DNA of 64,000 nt from Flavobacterium sp. LHD-85 (GCF_030929595.1 NZ_JAVFVR010000009.1:186001-250000), one strand, 5' to 3'. Shown: positions 36,473 through 44,889, counted from the first letter of the stretch. Notes: generated by a model from the letters alone, not told the origin. A program made the numbers and translations.

Positions 36473-36997
36473 TTATAAAATTAAAGTTTGAATAATTTTC
36501 TTTGTTTGCTCAATAAGCTTATTTGATTTGAAAAGCTGGCTTTCTATAATGCAGCTCTCAAAAAGCAGATATAGATGATCTGATAATAGACTATCATTTA
36601 AAACTTCGGCAAAATAAGTTCGTAAATCGGCTTTATGGCTTTGAATTACTGCTAATATTTTAATATTATCTGATTGAATTTCTGATAAAATATTTAGAAA
36701 ACTGCAACCCCTAAAATTTTCATTTTTATTCATATAAATTAAGAAATCAAAAGAAGCCAAAATTTTTAGTCTTGTGTCTTCTTCCTTAGCGGTAAATTTT
36801 TTCAATTCTTCAAACCAAAACAAATGGCGCTGATTTAAAAAAGCAACGCACAAATCTTCTTTAGATTTAAAATGCTGATAAAAACTTGCTTTTGCGACTT
36901 TTGCCTCTTCAATAATTTGATTAATGCCCGTAGCATTATAACCTTGTGTATGGAATAGACTAAATGTTTTTTCTAATATTCTTTCTTTCGGCGACAT
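36473..36997 (-). CDS. TetR/AcrR-family transcriptional repressor
   Basis: The 174-residue protein has an N-terminal TetR DNA-binding domain: ILEKTFSLFHTQGYNATGINQIIEEAKVAKASFYQHFKSKEDL in pieces at residues 6-48. A variable ligand-binding domain follows. It starts just before a 28-bp palindrome at 37038-37065 that fits a TetR operator. It is co-transcribed with the DUF1348 gene, which is likely a target. The inducer is not known. Confidence 0.92.
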   Translation of the reverse strand: MSPKERILEKTFSLFHTQGYNATGINQIIEEAKVAKASFYQHFKSKEDLCVAFLNQRHLFWFEELKKFTAKEEDTRLKILASFDFLIYMNKNENFRGCSFLNILSEIQSDNIKILAVIQSHKADLRTYFAEVLNDSLLSDHLYLLFESCIIESQLFKSNKLIEQTKKIIQTLIL

Positions 36998-37017
36998 CCC
37001 ATTATAATTTATATCTG

Positions 37018-37065
37018 CAAATATATAAATAATCTATAAAATAAACAGACCAGTCTGTCTATTTT
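37018..37065 (-). promoter_or_regulatory. TetR operator palindrome and overlapping promoter
   Basis: AAAATA, ACAGAC, CA, GTCTGT and TATTTT (37038-37065) form a palindrome with perfect 6-bp arms around a 2-base centre and outer matching AAAATA/TATTTT. A TATATTTG (37018-37025, minus) fits the -7 element, and the -33 position falls in the palindrome. Binding would therefore block the TetR promoter, implying autorepression. Confidence 0.75.
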
Positions 37066-37074
37066 AACATCTAA

Positions 37075-37107
37075 AAAAAATTCCAAAACTCGAAAGTCCT
37101 GGAATTT
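37075..37107 (-). terminator. Terminator downstream of DUF2911 gene
   Basis: On the minus strand AAATTCCA pairs with TGGAATTT, followed by a T-run. It lies 30 bases after the DUF2911 stop. Confidence 0.6.
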
Positions 37108-37136
37108 GAAAATTTATATACTGAAAATTTAAAAGC

Positions 37137-37979
37137 TTATCTGCTCCATTCAGCAATACTGTCTTTGTTCAATTTTACGTAATCAGCGTTGTTTGCAGCT
37201 TCAGCAGATGCTAAAGAAGCCTTTGCCGTTTCGATTGCGCCTTTTTTATCACCTTGTTTGGCTTGGATCAATGCTTTTAATCTTGACACATAATATGGCT
37301 TGTCTGAACTCATATCAAGAGCTTTGTCAACATAATTTCTAGCCGTTTCAATATTTCCATTTGATTGGAATAAATATTGAGATGCTGCAAAATAATCGTT
37401 CCAGCTCGGACCAGACAAAGCTTTATCGATACTTGCTGTTGCAATTTTAGCAGTTGGAACTTCAAACTTTAAAGCAACATGAGAGTTTTCCCAAGCAATG
37501 TCGATATAACCAAAATTTGGGTCTAAACCATTGATTCCGATTGTAAATGTTTCTACAGGAGTTGGTAACGCTTCTTCTTTAACTGTAGTTTTTAAAGCTA
37601 CATAAGAATCGCTCCAGTTTTCTGGCAATCCCCAGTTGTCTGTAGAAAGGTAGAAAATAATATCCCAGCTTTCGATTCTAGGAACTGTGTAAATTGCATA
37701 TTTTCCTTTCTTTAGCGTTTTTCCGTCAATTACAACATCGTCGCTAAAATTGATAATAGTGTTTTCGTTAGCTCCAGTTCTCCATAATTTTCCAAACGGA
37801 ACTAAATTTCCGAACACAGCTCTTCCTCTTGCTCCCGGTCTTGAATACGTAACTTCAACATCGGTTAAACCAACAGTCTGTTTAATATATCCTTTTGGAC
37901 TTGCTTGCGGTGTTTTTACTTGTGCTTCTGATGCTAATGGTCCTAAGATCAGGGCTAAAGCAATAAGTAGTTTTTTCAT
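37137..37979 (-). CDS. DUF2911 family exported protein
   Basis: The 280-residue protein has a signal peptide (residues 1-19, ending ASEAQ) and the DUF2911 signature: SPKGYIKQTVGLTDVEVTYSRPGARGRAVFG near residues 28-58, LWRTGANENTIINFSDDV, and GKYAIYTVP. A C-terminal helical, TPR-like part (about 200-275) is present. The family is widespread in Bacteroidota and its function is unknown. It has a good promoter at 38002-38030 and its own terminator, so it is monocistronic. Confidence 0.9.
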   Translation of the reverse strand: MKKLLIALALILGPLASEAQVKTPQASPKGYIKQTVGLTDVEVTYSRPGARGRAVFGNLVPFGKLWRTGANENTIINFSDDVVIDGKTLKKGKYAIYTVPRIESWDIIFYLSTDNWGLPENWSDSYVALKTTVKEEALPTPVETFTIGINGLDPNFGYIDIAWENSHVALKFEVPTAKIATASIDKALSGPSWNDYFAASQYLFQSNGNIETARNYVDKALDMSSDKPYYVSRLKALIQAKQGDKKGAIETAKASLASAEAANNADYVKLNKDSIAEWSR

Positions 37980-38001
37980 TATTTTAAGTTTTATTTTTAT
38001 T

Positions 38002-38030
38002 CAAATTTACAAATTCAATTAGGGAACAAA
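38002..38030 (-). promoter_or_regulatory. Bacteroidota-type promoter of the DUF2911 gene
   Basis: On the minus strand TTTG (38027-38030), 17 bases, and TAAATTTG (38002-38009) fit the consensus. The start codon is 23 bases downstream. Confidence 0.72.
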
Positions 38031-38048
38031 TGTTAAATTTTATATAAT

Positions 38049-38711
38049 TCAACCCTTTAGCTGTGATATTTTTTCAGCATTTAATTCGTTAAAATGTTCT
38101 ATAACTAAATCAGCCTCAGACAAATCTTGAAGATGCGAATGCTCACTCTTATAACCAATGCAGTAAATTCCTGCACCTTTTGCTGCTTTTATGCCATTGG
38201 TGCTATCTTCAATAATAATACATTCTTCTTTTGGCGCTATAGAAAGAGAAGCTGCATGAATAAATATTGCTGGATTTGGTTTTGATTGCGGAAAATCTTC
38301 ACCGCTTACAATATGTGTAAAATATTGATGCAGATTAAATCTTGTAAAAACGCGATCAATAGTAACTTTTGAAGCCGATGAAGCCAAAATTAATTGTATT
38401 CCGTTGTTGTACAAATCTTTAATCAAATCTTCGACACCATCTAAAAGAAATAAATCTTCCTTAGTGTCAAAAGCATCATTAAAAATTGTTCTTTTTCTCT
38501 GAATTAAATCTTCAACTTCCTGTTCTACCGTTGGGAAATAGCTTTTTAAAGTCTGAAATGTATTTCGAGTTGAAAATCCTGTAAATGTGGTATACATTTC
38601 TTCAGGAACTTCGATATTCAATTCTGAAAATTGTAAATAATAGGCATAACGATGAACAGGTTCTGTGTCAACAATTACGCCGTCCATATCAAAAATTACT
38701 GTTTTAATCAT
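38049..38711 (-). CDS. HAD phosphatase, beta-phosphoglucomutase-like
   Basis: The 220-residue protein has HAD motif I FDMDGVIVDTE (D8 nucleophile, D10), a helical C1 cap (about 15-85), motif II ILASSAS near residue 114, motif III lysine at SKPNP near residue 148, and motif IV IIEDSTNGIKAA. This fits the beta-phosphoglucomutase/ phosphatase group. The substrate is not known. It lies in a minus-strand run but separated by repeats from its neighbours. Confidence 0.87.
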   Translation of the reverse strand: MIKTVIFDMDGVIVDTEPVHRYAYYLQFSELNIEVPEEMYTTFTGFSTRNTFQTLKSYFPTVEQEVEDLIQRKRTIFNDAFDTKEDLFLLDGVEDLIKDLYNNGIQLILASSASKVTIDRVFTRFNLHQYFTHIVSGEDFPQSKPNPAIFIHAASLSIAPKEECIIIEDSTNGIKAAKGAGIYCIGYKSEHSHLQDLSEADLVIEHFNELNAEKISQLKG

Positions 38712-38715
38712 TTTT

Positions 38716-38891
38716 TTAAAGTTTCTGAGATTCTAAGATTCTAAGATTTCTCTCTAGTGTATTTAACTTTGTCAAAGTTTTAAACTTTGACAAAGTTGCT
38801 TTACGTTTTATTTATAAGTTCAAAGGAATTAAGATTCAGCGTTTCAGAAAAAAAACTTAGCAACTTAGAATCTTAGCGTCTTAGTATCTTA
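38716..38891. repeat. Intergenic repeats: CTAAGATTCTAAG words and a 33-bp palindrome
   Basis: A CTAAGATTCTAAG-word run (38716-38748), a perfect palindrome with 16-bp arms AACTTTGTCAAAGTTT / AAACTTTGACAAAGTT around one base (38765-38797), and a second CTTAG-word run ending at the TcdA stop (38855-38891) are seen. These are common intergenic repeat types; no gene lies here. Confidence 0.7.
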
Positions 38892-39602
38892 TTTGCTCAA
38901 CAAATATCTAATCACTGTTTCTGCGGCGTGCAAGCCAAATAATCCTGGCATATAGCTGTTTGTTCCGTAAAACGATTTTTTAAAGTTTTTACCGTCTGTT
39001 AATTTTAAGCTTTTTTCGTCTTGAATTTCAGAAGAGAAAACCACTTTTAGTTTATTAATTTTTACTTCTTTTAAACGCTTACGAACTGTTTTGGAGAAAT
39101 AGCAGTTAATTGTTTTTGAAATATCCGCTACTTTCACTTTTGATGCTAGCATTTTTCCGCCAGCTCCCATACTGCTGATGATTTTTACTCTTTTGCGTTT
39201 TGCGGCAATAATCAGATTTAATTTTGGAGTAATACTGTCAATGCAATCCAAAACATAATCAAATTCTGGAGAAACAATCTCAAAAGCACGTTCTGGAGAA
39301 AGAAATTCCTGAACACGAGTTAGATTTAATTCCGGATTAATATCCATCAGACGATCGCCTACAATTTTAATTTTTGGCTGACCAACTGTTGAATGCAAAG
39401 CTGGCAATTGACGGTTAATATTGGTAATATCCACAACGTCTCCATCTACAATTGTCATGTTCCCTACTCCTGCTCTCGCTAAAAATTCAGCGGCAAAAGA
39501 TCCAACTCCTCCTAGTCCAACGACTAAAACATTAGACTTTTGTAAATTTTCTAATCCTTCTTTAGTAAACAAAAGCTCAGCTCTTTCTGTCCATTCTGCC
39601 AT
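38889..39602 (-). CDS. tcdA: tRNA threonylcarbamoyladenosine dehydratase TcdA (ThiF/E1-like)
   Basis: The 237-residue protein has the adenylating E1/ThiF fold with GLGGVGSFAAEFLARAG (residues 29-45), DGDVVDITNINRQ (53-65) and a C-terminal segment NSYMPGLFGLHAAETVI. These features match TcdA, which cyclises t6A37 of tRNA to ct6A with ATP. The length is slightly shorter than E. coli TcdA (268), as in other Bacteroidota. The next gene to the right is a TatD nuclease on the same strand. Confidence 0.88.
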   Translation of the reverse strand: MAEWTERAELLFTKEGLENLQKSNVLVVGLGGVGSFAAEFLARAGVGNMTIVDGDVVDITNINRQLPALHSTVGQPKIKIVGDRLMDINPELNLTRVQEFLSPERAFEIVSPEFDYVLDCIDSITPKLNLIIAAKRKRVKIISSMGAGGKMLASKVKVADISKTINCYFSKTVRKRLKEVKINKLKVVFSSEIQDEKSLKLTDGKNFKKSFYGTNSYMPGLFGLHAAETVIRYLLSK

Positions 39603-39637
39603 TATATTCTATTTTGTTGTTTTATTTTTTATTCTTT

Positions 39638-39700
39638 TTGTTTCAAGTTTCATGTTTCAAGTTTCATGTTTCAAGTTTCATGTTTCATGTTTCATGTTTT
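39638..39700. repeat. Tandem GTTTCATG / GTTTCAAG repeat
   Basis: About eight adjacent copies of GTTTCAAG or GTTTCATG run in direct order. The copy number could vary by slippage. Related words occur at 6193-6248. Confidence 0.7.
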
Positions 39701-39710
39701 TTACTGTTGT

Positions 39711-39775
39711 CACCCTGAGCGGAGTCGAAGGGCGTTCCAATTGGTCTTGGCTTCGACTTCGCTCAGCCTGACAAA
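39711..39775. repeat. GTCACCCTGAGC inverted repeat
   Basis: TGTCACCCTGAGCGGAGTCG and CGACTTCGCTCAGCCTGACA face each other around GGGCGTTCCAATTGGTCTTGGC in pieces. This resembles the widely found bacterial CCTGAGCGNAGTCGAAGG repeats and can form a strong hairpin. A half copy occurs at 4480-4505. Confidence 0.75.
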
Positions 39776-39785
39776 TCACATTATA

Positions 39786-40430
39786 CTACCTAAATACACT
39801 TTTATAATTACTTGAAATAACCTCTTCTAATTCAATTAAATTTAGTCCTTTATATTCAGAAGCCAAATTGTAAACTTCTTTGATTGATTCTTCAATAGTA
39901 TCTGTTTCTAAGAAAAAACGATCATTTGGGACATTTTGAAAAACCGATTTCAAATCAGGATTTTTCAATAAGTATTTTCCAAATGAAAGATAAAATCCAG
40001 CCACGATTAATTGTTCTGCCAATTGATTATTTTTTGAAAAACCATGAATTAGCATTGGAACATTTATCTTCATTTTTTTCTTAATCGCCATGACTTCCTG
40101 AAAAGCGGCAACGCAATGAATTACTACAGGTTTTTTATATTTTTCTGCTAATTCCAATTGCTTTTCAAAAACAGAAACTTGCAAATCAAACGGAACTTCT
40201 ATTCTTTTATCCAAACCGCATTCGCCTATTGCCAGACAATTTTTGGTTTGCAGTTTTTCCTCTATAGTTTTCAAATCTTCATTAAGCCTATTTTCATCAA
40301 TATACCATGGATGAATTCCTATCGAATAAAATGGAATTGACGCATCAAAATCTTTTGGATATTGATTAACCAATTCTAAAACATCTGATTGATTGGTAAA
40401 TTGATGGGTATGAAGATTAAAATATTGCAT
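39786..40430 (-). CDS. TatD-family metal-dependent nuclease
   Basis: The 214-residue TIM-barrel hydrolase has metal ligands HTH at residues 7-9, GIHPW at 38-42, GECGLD at 69-74, a His in VVIHCV near 111, and LETDT near 175. TatD proteins have magnesium-dependent DNase activity in cells. It is about 40 residues shorter than the usual TatD (around 255) and has diverged, so its substrate is uncertain. Its start overlaps the DUF1684 stop by one base. Confidence 0.85.
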   Translation of the reverse strand: MQYFNLHTHQFTNQSDVLELVNQYPKDFDASIPFYSIGIHPWYIDENRLNEDLKTIEEKLQTKNCLAIGECGLDKRIEVPFDLQVSVFEKQLELAEKYKKPVVIHCVAAFQEVMAIKKKMKINVPMLIHGFSKNNQLAEQLIVAGFYLSFGKYLLKNPDLKSVFQNVPNDRFFLETDTIEESIKEVYNLASEYKGLNLIELEEVISSNYKSVFR

Positions 40431-41029
40431 TAATGAAAAGTCTTTACACCCGCTTTGATTTCAATTTTCAGATCATTTTCCTGCGGCACAAGCGGACAAG
40501 AATATTTGTAGTTATAAGCGCAATACGGATTATAAGCCTGATTGAAATCGACAGCTATCGTATTTCCTTTCGGAATTTCTAAATCAATATAACGCCCGCC
40601 GATATAACTTTCTTTACCAGTTGTTAAATCTGAAAAAGGCAAGAATAAATGATTCTTATATTTTTCCTGAACTATAAGATCCAAACTTTGATAAACAGCA
40701 AGCTGAAAAGGTTTTCCGTTGATTTTAAAATTTAAAGTTCCATACTTTATATACTTTGGAGTGCGAGTTCCAGAAGTTTTCATTTCAAAAACTTTTCCTC
40801 CTTTGGCTTTTACCAAAGTTGCATTCACAAAATAAGTTTCAGAAATAGGAAAAAAATCTAAGCTTTTAAAAGTTTTTAAATCTTCAGCCATCAACGGACT
40901 TGTCTTAGGATCAGCATATTCGGAGTTGATTTTCTTTTGAAACTTCTGAGCATCAGTTTTACTAAACTTTTTTTGTGCAAAGCCAAAATTAAATACCAAC
41001 AATAAAGCTAGGGCGTTTATAGTTTTCAT
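40430..41029 (-). CDS. DUF1684 family exported protein
   Basis: The 199-residue protein starting at ATG 41029 has a signal peptide (MKTINALALLLVFNFGFA) and the DUF1684 pattern: KYGTLNFKINGKPFQLAVYQ, LFLPFSDLTTGKESYIGGRYIDLEIPKG, and FNQAYNPYCAYNYKYSCPLVP. The family is widespread in Bacteroidota and Actinobacteria with unknown function. The alternate start at 41047 would place six residues before the signal. A promoter lies at 41045-41075 just upstream. It is co-transcribed with the TatD gene. Confidence 0.9.
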   Translation of the reverse strand: MKTINALALLLVFNFGFAQKKFSKTDAQKFQKKINSEYADPKTSPLMAEDLKTFKSLDFFPISETYFVNATLVKAKGGKVFEMKTSGTRTPKYIKYGTLNFKINGKPFQLAVYQSLDLIVQEKYKNHLFLPFSDLTTGKESYIGGRYIDLEIPKGNTIAVDFNQAYNPYCAYNYKYSCPLVPQENDLKIEIKAGVKTFH

Positions 41030-41044
41030 CTTAGAAATTTTCTG

Positions 41045-41075
41045 CAAAAATAGTTCAAAAGTAACAAAACAACAA
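41045..41075 (-). promoter_or_regulatory. Bacteroidota-type promoter of the DUF1684-TatD operon
   Basis: On the minus strand TTG (41073-41075), 20 bases, and TATTTTTG (41045-41052) match the consensus, 16 bases before the ATG at 41029. A divergent plus-strand -7 candidate TAACTTTG lies at 41099-41106 for the MFS gene. Confidence 0.65.
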
Positions 41076-41128
41076 CCACTTAACGAGACAAAGTTTCCTA
41101 ACTTTGTTACGATAATCTATCACTCAAA

Positions 41129-42346
41129 ATGCTTAAAAACGCCTTAACCCACTACATTAACAACTTCAGAGGTTTTACCAGAGAAGTTTGGATTCTTGCC
41201 ATTATCACTTTTATTAACCGTGCCGGGACAATGGTTCTTCCTTTTTTATCTAAATATTTAAAAGAAGACCTTCACTTTTCGTACAATCAAGTTGGATGGA
41301 TTATGGTTGCTTTTGGTTTTGGATCAATGTTGGGTTCGTGGCTTGGAGGTAAACTATCAGATAAAATAGGGTTCTATAAAATCATGATTTTTAGCTTATT
41401 TACAAGCGGTATTTCTCTTTTCTTTGTACAATATATCACTACTTTTTGGACACTTTGCGTTGCCATGTTTGTACTTATGACAATTGCAGACATGTTCAGA
41501 CCTGCTATGTTTGTTTCTCTTGGAGCTTATGCTAAACCAGAAAATAGAACTCGTGCCCTAACACTTGTACGTCTTGCAGTAAATTTAGGTTTTGCAGCAG
41601 GGCCAGCTCTTGGAGGTTTAATTATTATGGGAATGGGATATTCAGGCTTGTTTTGGGTTGATGGTGCTTCTTGTATTATTTCGATCTCTATTTTCGCTCT
41701 GCTAGTAAAAGAAAAGAAAAAAGCCACACACGACGATAAAGCAGAAAGCGCTACCGATGTAAAATCGGTTTTTCATGATAAAATATTTTGGGTTTTCTTA
41801 TTCGTAAGTTTTATTACGGCTATGATTTTCTTCCAGTTATTTACTACTCTACCTTTATATCATAACGAAAAATTTGGCTTAAGCGAATTCCAAACAGGTC
41901 TTTTAATGACTTTAAACGGTCTATTGATCTTCTCTCTAGAAATGCCAACAGTTGGATTCTTAGAGCGAAAAGCTTTTCCTAAAATTAGAATTATAATAGT
42001 TGGCTCTTTTGTAATGGCTTCCAGTTTCTTTTTGCTTCTTATTAATTTCTGGGCAGGAATATTGGTTGTTAGTATGGTTTGCATTTCTATTGGTGAAGTT
42101 CTTACTTTTCCGTTTTCCAATGCATTTGCGCTAAGTCGTGCACCGCGCGGACAAGAAGGACGATACATGGCACTTTATACCATGAGTTTTAGTCTTGCTC
42201 ATATTGTGAGTTCTAAACTTGGCTTCGAGATTATTACCCGATTTGGCTATCAAACCAATTGGCTTTTTATGGCCTGCATTGGTGTTCTTGCAACCGGGTG
42301 TTGCATTTGGATTAAAAACGCTTTACTTAACCCAAAAGCTTCCTAA
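41129..42346 (+). CDS. MFS transporter
   Basis: The 405-residue protein has about 12 membrane helices with the MFS loop signature GSWLGGKLSDKIGFYK near residues 70-86 and the family's central loop (residues 195-215). Conserved RPAMFVSLGAYA near residue 124 and GLFWVDGA near 172 resemble multidrug and sugar efflux carriers of the Bmr/YdhP group. The substrate is not known. It faces away from the DUF1684 gene and has a possible -7 element TAACTTTG 23 bases upstream. Confidence 0.85.
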   Translation: MLKNALTHYINNFRGFTREVWILAIITFINRAGTMVLPFLSKYLKEDLHFSYNQVGWIMVAFGFGSMLGSWLGGKLSDKIGFYKIMIFSLFTSGISLFFVQYITTFWTLCVAMFVLMTIADMFRPAMFVSLGAYAKPENRTRALTLVRLAVNLGFAAGPALGGLIIMGMGYSGLFWVDGASCIISISIFALLVKEKKKATHDDKAESATDVKSVFHDKIFWVFLFVSFITAMIFFQLFTTLPLYHNEKFGLSEFQTGLLMTLNGLLIFSLEMPTVGFLERKAFPKIRIIIVGSFVMASSFFLLLINFWAGILVVSMVCISIGEVLTFPFSNAFALSRAPRGQEGRYMALYTMSFSLAHIVSSKLGFEIITRFGYQTNWLFMACIGVLATGCCIWIKNALLNPKAS

Positions 42347-42441
42347 ACAACTTTTAACTTTTTAAAACACTATAATTCAATTTATTACCATTAAATTTGA
42401 ATTGCTTTTTTGCGTCTAAAATCGAAATCAAACTTAATTTT

Positions 42442-42486
42442 TAGTTAAATAACTATTTTTATAGTTGTGTAACTAAAAAAATAGTT
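42442..42486 (+). promoter_or_regulatory. BlaI operator array
   Basis: Three palindromes are spaced in series: TAGTTAAATAACTA (42442-42455), AACTATTTTTATAGTT (42451-42466) and AACTAAAAAAATAGTT (42471-42486). The last two are centred 20 bases apart, near two helical turns, as expected for side-by-side dimer binding. The arms AACTA/TAGTT resemble known BlaI/MecI/CopY operators. They overlap the promoter at 42465-42495. Confidence 0.8.
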
Positions 42487-42495
42487 GTAGGTTTG
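42465..42495 (+). promoter_or_regulatory. Bacteroidota-type promoter of the BlaI-M56 cluster
   Basis: TTG (42465-42467), 20 bases, and TAGGTTTG (42488-42495) match the consensus. The -33 element lies inside the middle palindrome, so repressor binding would block the polymerase. The blaI-like start is 18 bases downstream. Confidence 0.8.
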
Positions 42496-42512
42496 AATTA
42501 AAATTAAAGAAG

Positions 42513-42881
42513 ATGCAGAAGTTAACAAACAAAGAAGAAGAAATTATGATGATTTTATGGAAGCTGAAAAAAGCTTTTGTAAAAGAAATTCAAGCTGAAA
42601 TAACTGAAGACCAGCCACATTACAACACATTATCTACTATTGTGCGTAATCTGGAAGAAAAAGGATATGTTGGGCACAATGCCTTCGGAAACACACATCA
42701 ATACTTTCCGATTGTACCAATTGAAGATTACAGAAAAGGGTTTATGAAAACCGCAATCGATAATTACTTTAATAGTTCATATAAAAGCATGGTGTCCTTT
42801 TTTGCTAAAGAAGAAAAAATTTCAGCAGATGAATTGCGCGAAATTTTATCGATGATCGAAAATAAAAAAGAAGATAAATAA
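42513..42881 (+). CDS. BlaI/MecI/CopY-family repressor, copy 1
   Basis: The 122-residue protein is a winged-helix repressor: LTNKEEEIMMILWKLKKAFVKEIQAE (residues 3-28), HYNTLSTIVRNLEEKGYVGHNAFGNTHQYFP in pieces (36-67). The C-terminal dimerisation helix includes YFNSSYKSMVSFFAKEEKIS. In the Bla system the partner protease cleaves within the C-terminal domain. It lies directly downstream of its operator array and 8 bases before the M56 peptidase. It is very similar to copy 2 at 44521. Confidence 0.93.
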   Translation: MQKLTNKEEEIMMILWKLKKAFVKEIQAEITEDQPHYNTLSTIVRNLEEKGYVGHNAFGNTHQYFPIVPIEDYRKGFMKTAIDNYFNSSYKSMVSFFAKEEKISADELREILSMIENKKEDK

Positions 42882-42889
42882 TTCTGATT

Positions 42890-44491
42890 ATGGAAGCACT
42901 TTTCATCTATATTATCAAATCAAGCAGTTTAATGCTTTTGTTTTATTGCGCATACTATTTCTTACTTCGCAAAGAAACATTCTTTAATAGCAACAGATGG
43001 TTTCTTTTGTCTGGTTTAATTGTATCAGCAATTTTACCATTAGTGACTTATACGAAGGTAATATGGATAAATGCGGCTCCACAATTTGATACCGATTTTC
43101 AGAATTTCGTATCAAACACATCTCAAGACGAATCTTCGGAGTTTAATTGGAATTATTTCCTTCTTGGGCTCTACGCTTTAGGCCTTTTGATTTTTCTAAT
43201 AAAATTGGCAATCGATTTTTATAGTTTGAATTCTATTATTAAAGGAAAAAAAATCAAACAGCAAGCCGATTTCAAATTCATAGACATAAACGAAAACATT
43301 GCTCCTTTCTCCTATTTTGAATATATCGTGTACAACTCATCACTGTACACAGCTTCAGAATTGGAAAACATAATTGAACACGAAAAAGTGCACAGCGATC
43401 AAAATCATACATTCGATGTGTTGATTTCGAGAATATTCAGCATTATTTTCTGGTTTAATCCAATTGTTTGGTTTTACAAAAAAGCAATAACTCAGAATTT
43501 AGAATTTATTGCCGACAGCGAGGCTGCAAAAAAACTTTTAGACAAAAAAGCCTATCAATACACGCTTTTAAAAATAACAACGCACGAAAACTGTGTTGCA
43601 ATCACTAATCATTTTTATCAATCATTAATCAAAAAACGAATCGTTATGCTAAACAAAAGTCAATCAAAAAAAAGAAATTCTTGGAAGTATTATGCTGTAA
43701 TCCCAGCTCTTGCAGCATTTGTATTATTATTTCAAATTGAAGTAATTGCAAAAGAAAGACCTCAAACTGTAAAATCAGTTTCAAACGAAATTGAAGCCGT
43801 TGATATTTACAAAATTCAAAAAAACACTACAGATTTAGAGCTAAAAAGAATCAAAACGCAATTAAAAATGTTGCACAATGTTGATTTTGAAGTTTCTAGA
43901 GTCAAAAGAAACTCAGCAAATCAGCTAACTTCACTTAAAGTTGAAATAGCATATGAAAACCAAAAATCTCAATCTATCCAAACAGGCGGAAAAGTTGCCA
44001 TTAAAGATTTCGGGATAGTTGTTGTTTCTGGAAAAAATGGCACAAAAAGAACTGGCATTAAAACCTATGATGAAAGAAGCGCTGTAAGTCAAAAAGTTGC
44101 TTTAAATGAAAAGGCAAACCATTCTGAAGTTAAAAACACAATTACTAATACAGAAACCAATGTTAACACTAATTCTACTACTAGTACAAAAATTAACAGT
44201 GATACTAATACAAATATTAGCACTACTGTAATCGTAAACAAAGACGGCAACACTAAAGTTATTGCAAGCAATGGCGCGACCGTTGCTGTATCAAGTGATG
44301 CAAAAACAAATATTAAAGTAGGCCATCCGCTTGTAATTGTAGATGGAGAAGAAATGCCTTCTAGCTTTGATTATAATAGTATTAAGCCAACTGATATCGA
44401 ATCTGTACATGTTTTCAAACCAGAGAATGCAGTTATCGAATATGGTGATAAAGGTTCAAATGGAGTAATCGAAATCTATACTAAAAAATAA
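42890..44491 (+). CDS. BlaR1-like M56 metallopeptidase, copy 1, with TonB plug-like tail
   Basis: The 533-residue protein has three N-terminal membrane helices (about residues 5-25, 36-57, 90-110) and an M56 peptidase domain with the zinc motif HEKVH at 164-168 and the downstream NLEFIADSEA (203-212). A fourth helix lies at 267-284. There is no penicillin-binding sensor domain. Instead the exterior part holds a Thr/Asn-rich linker (about 405-450) and ends with a TonB-receptor plug-like segment (LVIVDGEEMP, then YGDKGSNGVIEIYTKK). It probably cleaves the BlaI-like repressor when the exterior part is triggered; the signal is not known. Confidence 0.9.
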   Translation: MEALFIYIIKSSSLMLLFYCAYYFLLRKETFFNSNRWFLLSGLIVSAILPLVTYTKVIWINAAPQFDTDFQNFVSNTSQDESSEFNWNYFLLGLYALGLLIFLIKLAIDFYSLNSIIKGKKIKQQADFKFIDINENIAPFSYFEYIVYNSSLYTASELENIIEHEKVHSDQNHTFDVLISRIFSIIFWFNPIVWFYKKAITQNLEFIADSEAAKKLLDKKAYQYTLLKITTHENCVAITNHFYQSLIKKRIVMLNKSQSKKRNSWKYYAVIPALAAFVLLFQIEVIAKERPQTVKSVSNEIEAVDIYKIQKNTTDLELKRIKTQLKMLHNVDFEVSRVKRNSANQLTSLKVEIAYENQKSQSIQTGGKVAIKDFGIVVVSGKNGTKRTGIKTYDERSAVSQKVALNEKANHSEVKNTITNTETNVNTNSTTSTKINSDTNTNISTTVIVNKDGNTKVIASNGATVAVSSDAKTNIKVGHPLVIVDGEEMPSSFDYNSIKPTDIESVHVFKPENAVIEYGDKGSNGVIEIYTKK

Positions 44492-44520
44492 AACCTTTCT
44501 AATTTTTAAATAGAAAAGAA

Positions 44521-44889
44521 ATGCAAAAACTAACCAACAAAGAAGAAGAAATCATGCATATTTTATGGAAGCTGAAAAAGGCTTTTGTAAAAGAAATCCA
44601 AGCAGAGATTTTAGAAGATCAGCCACATTACAACACTTTGTCAACCATTGTCCGTAATTTGGAAGAGAAAGGTTATGTGAAGCATAATGCTTTTGGAAAT
44701 ACGCATCAGTATTATCCAGCTGTAAGCATCGAAGATTATAGAAAAGGTTTCATGAGTACTGCTATTGATAATTATTTCAATAGTTCTTATAAAAGCATGG
44801 TTTCATTCTTTGCCAAAGAAGAAAAAATTTCGGCAGACGAATTACGTGAAATCTTAGATATGATCGAAAATCCAAAAGAAGGTAAATAA
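44521..44889 (+). CDS. BlaI/MecI/CopY-family repressor, copy 2
   Basis: The 122-residue protein is nearly identical to copy 1; differences include MM to MH at residues 12-13 and G to K at residue 54 (KGYVKHNAFGN). There is no operator palindrome in the 29 bases before it, so it is transcribed from the copy 1 promoter. Both repressors may bind the same operator or form mixed dimers. It precedes the second M56 gene by 10 bases. Confidence 0.92.
   Translation: MQKLTNKEEEIMHILWKLKKAFVKEIQAEILEDQPHYNTLSTIVRNLEEKGYVKHNAFGNTHQYYPAVSIEDYRKGFMSTAIDNYFNSSYKSMVSFFAKEEKISADELREILDMIENPKEGK

Noticed and set aside
38765..38797. 33-bp palindrome considered as a regulator operator
   Set aside because: It lies in a repeat-filled gap far from a promoter and looks like a dispersed repeat.
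39638..39700. Tandem repeat considered as a CRISPR array
   Set aside because: Units are adjacent 8-base words without spacers and no cas gene is nearby.
39421..39771. 116-codon plus-strand ORF across TcdA start and repeats
   Set aside because: It is antisense to TcdA and then translates the tandem GTTTCATG repeat; not a gene.
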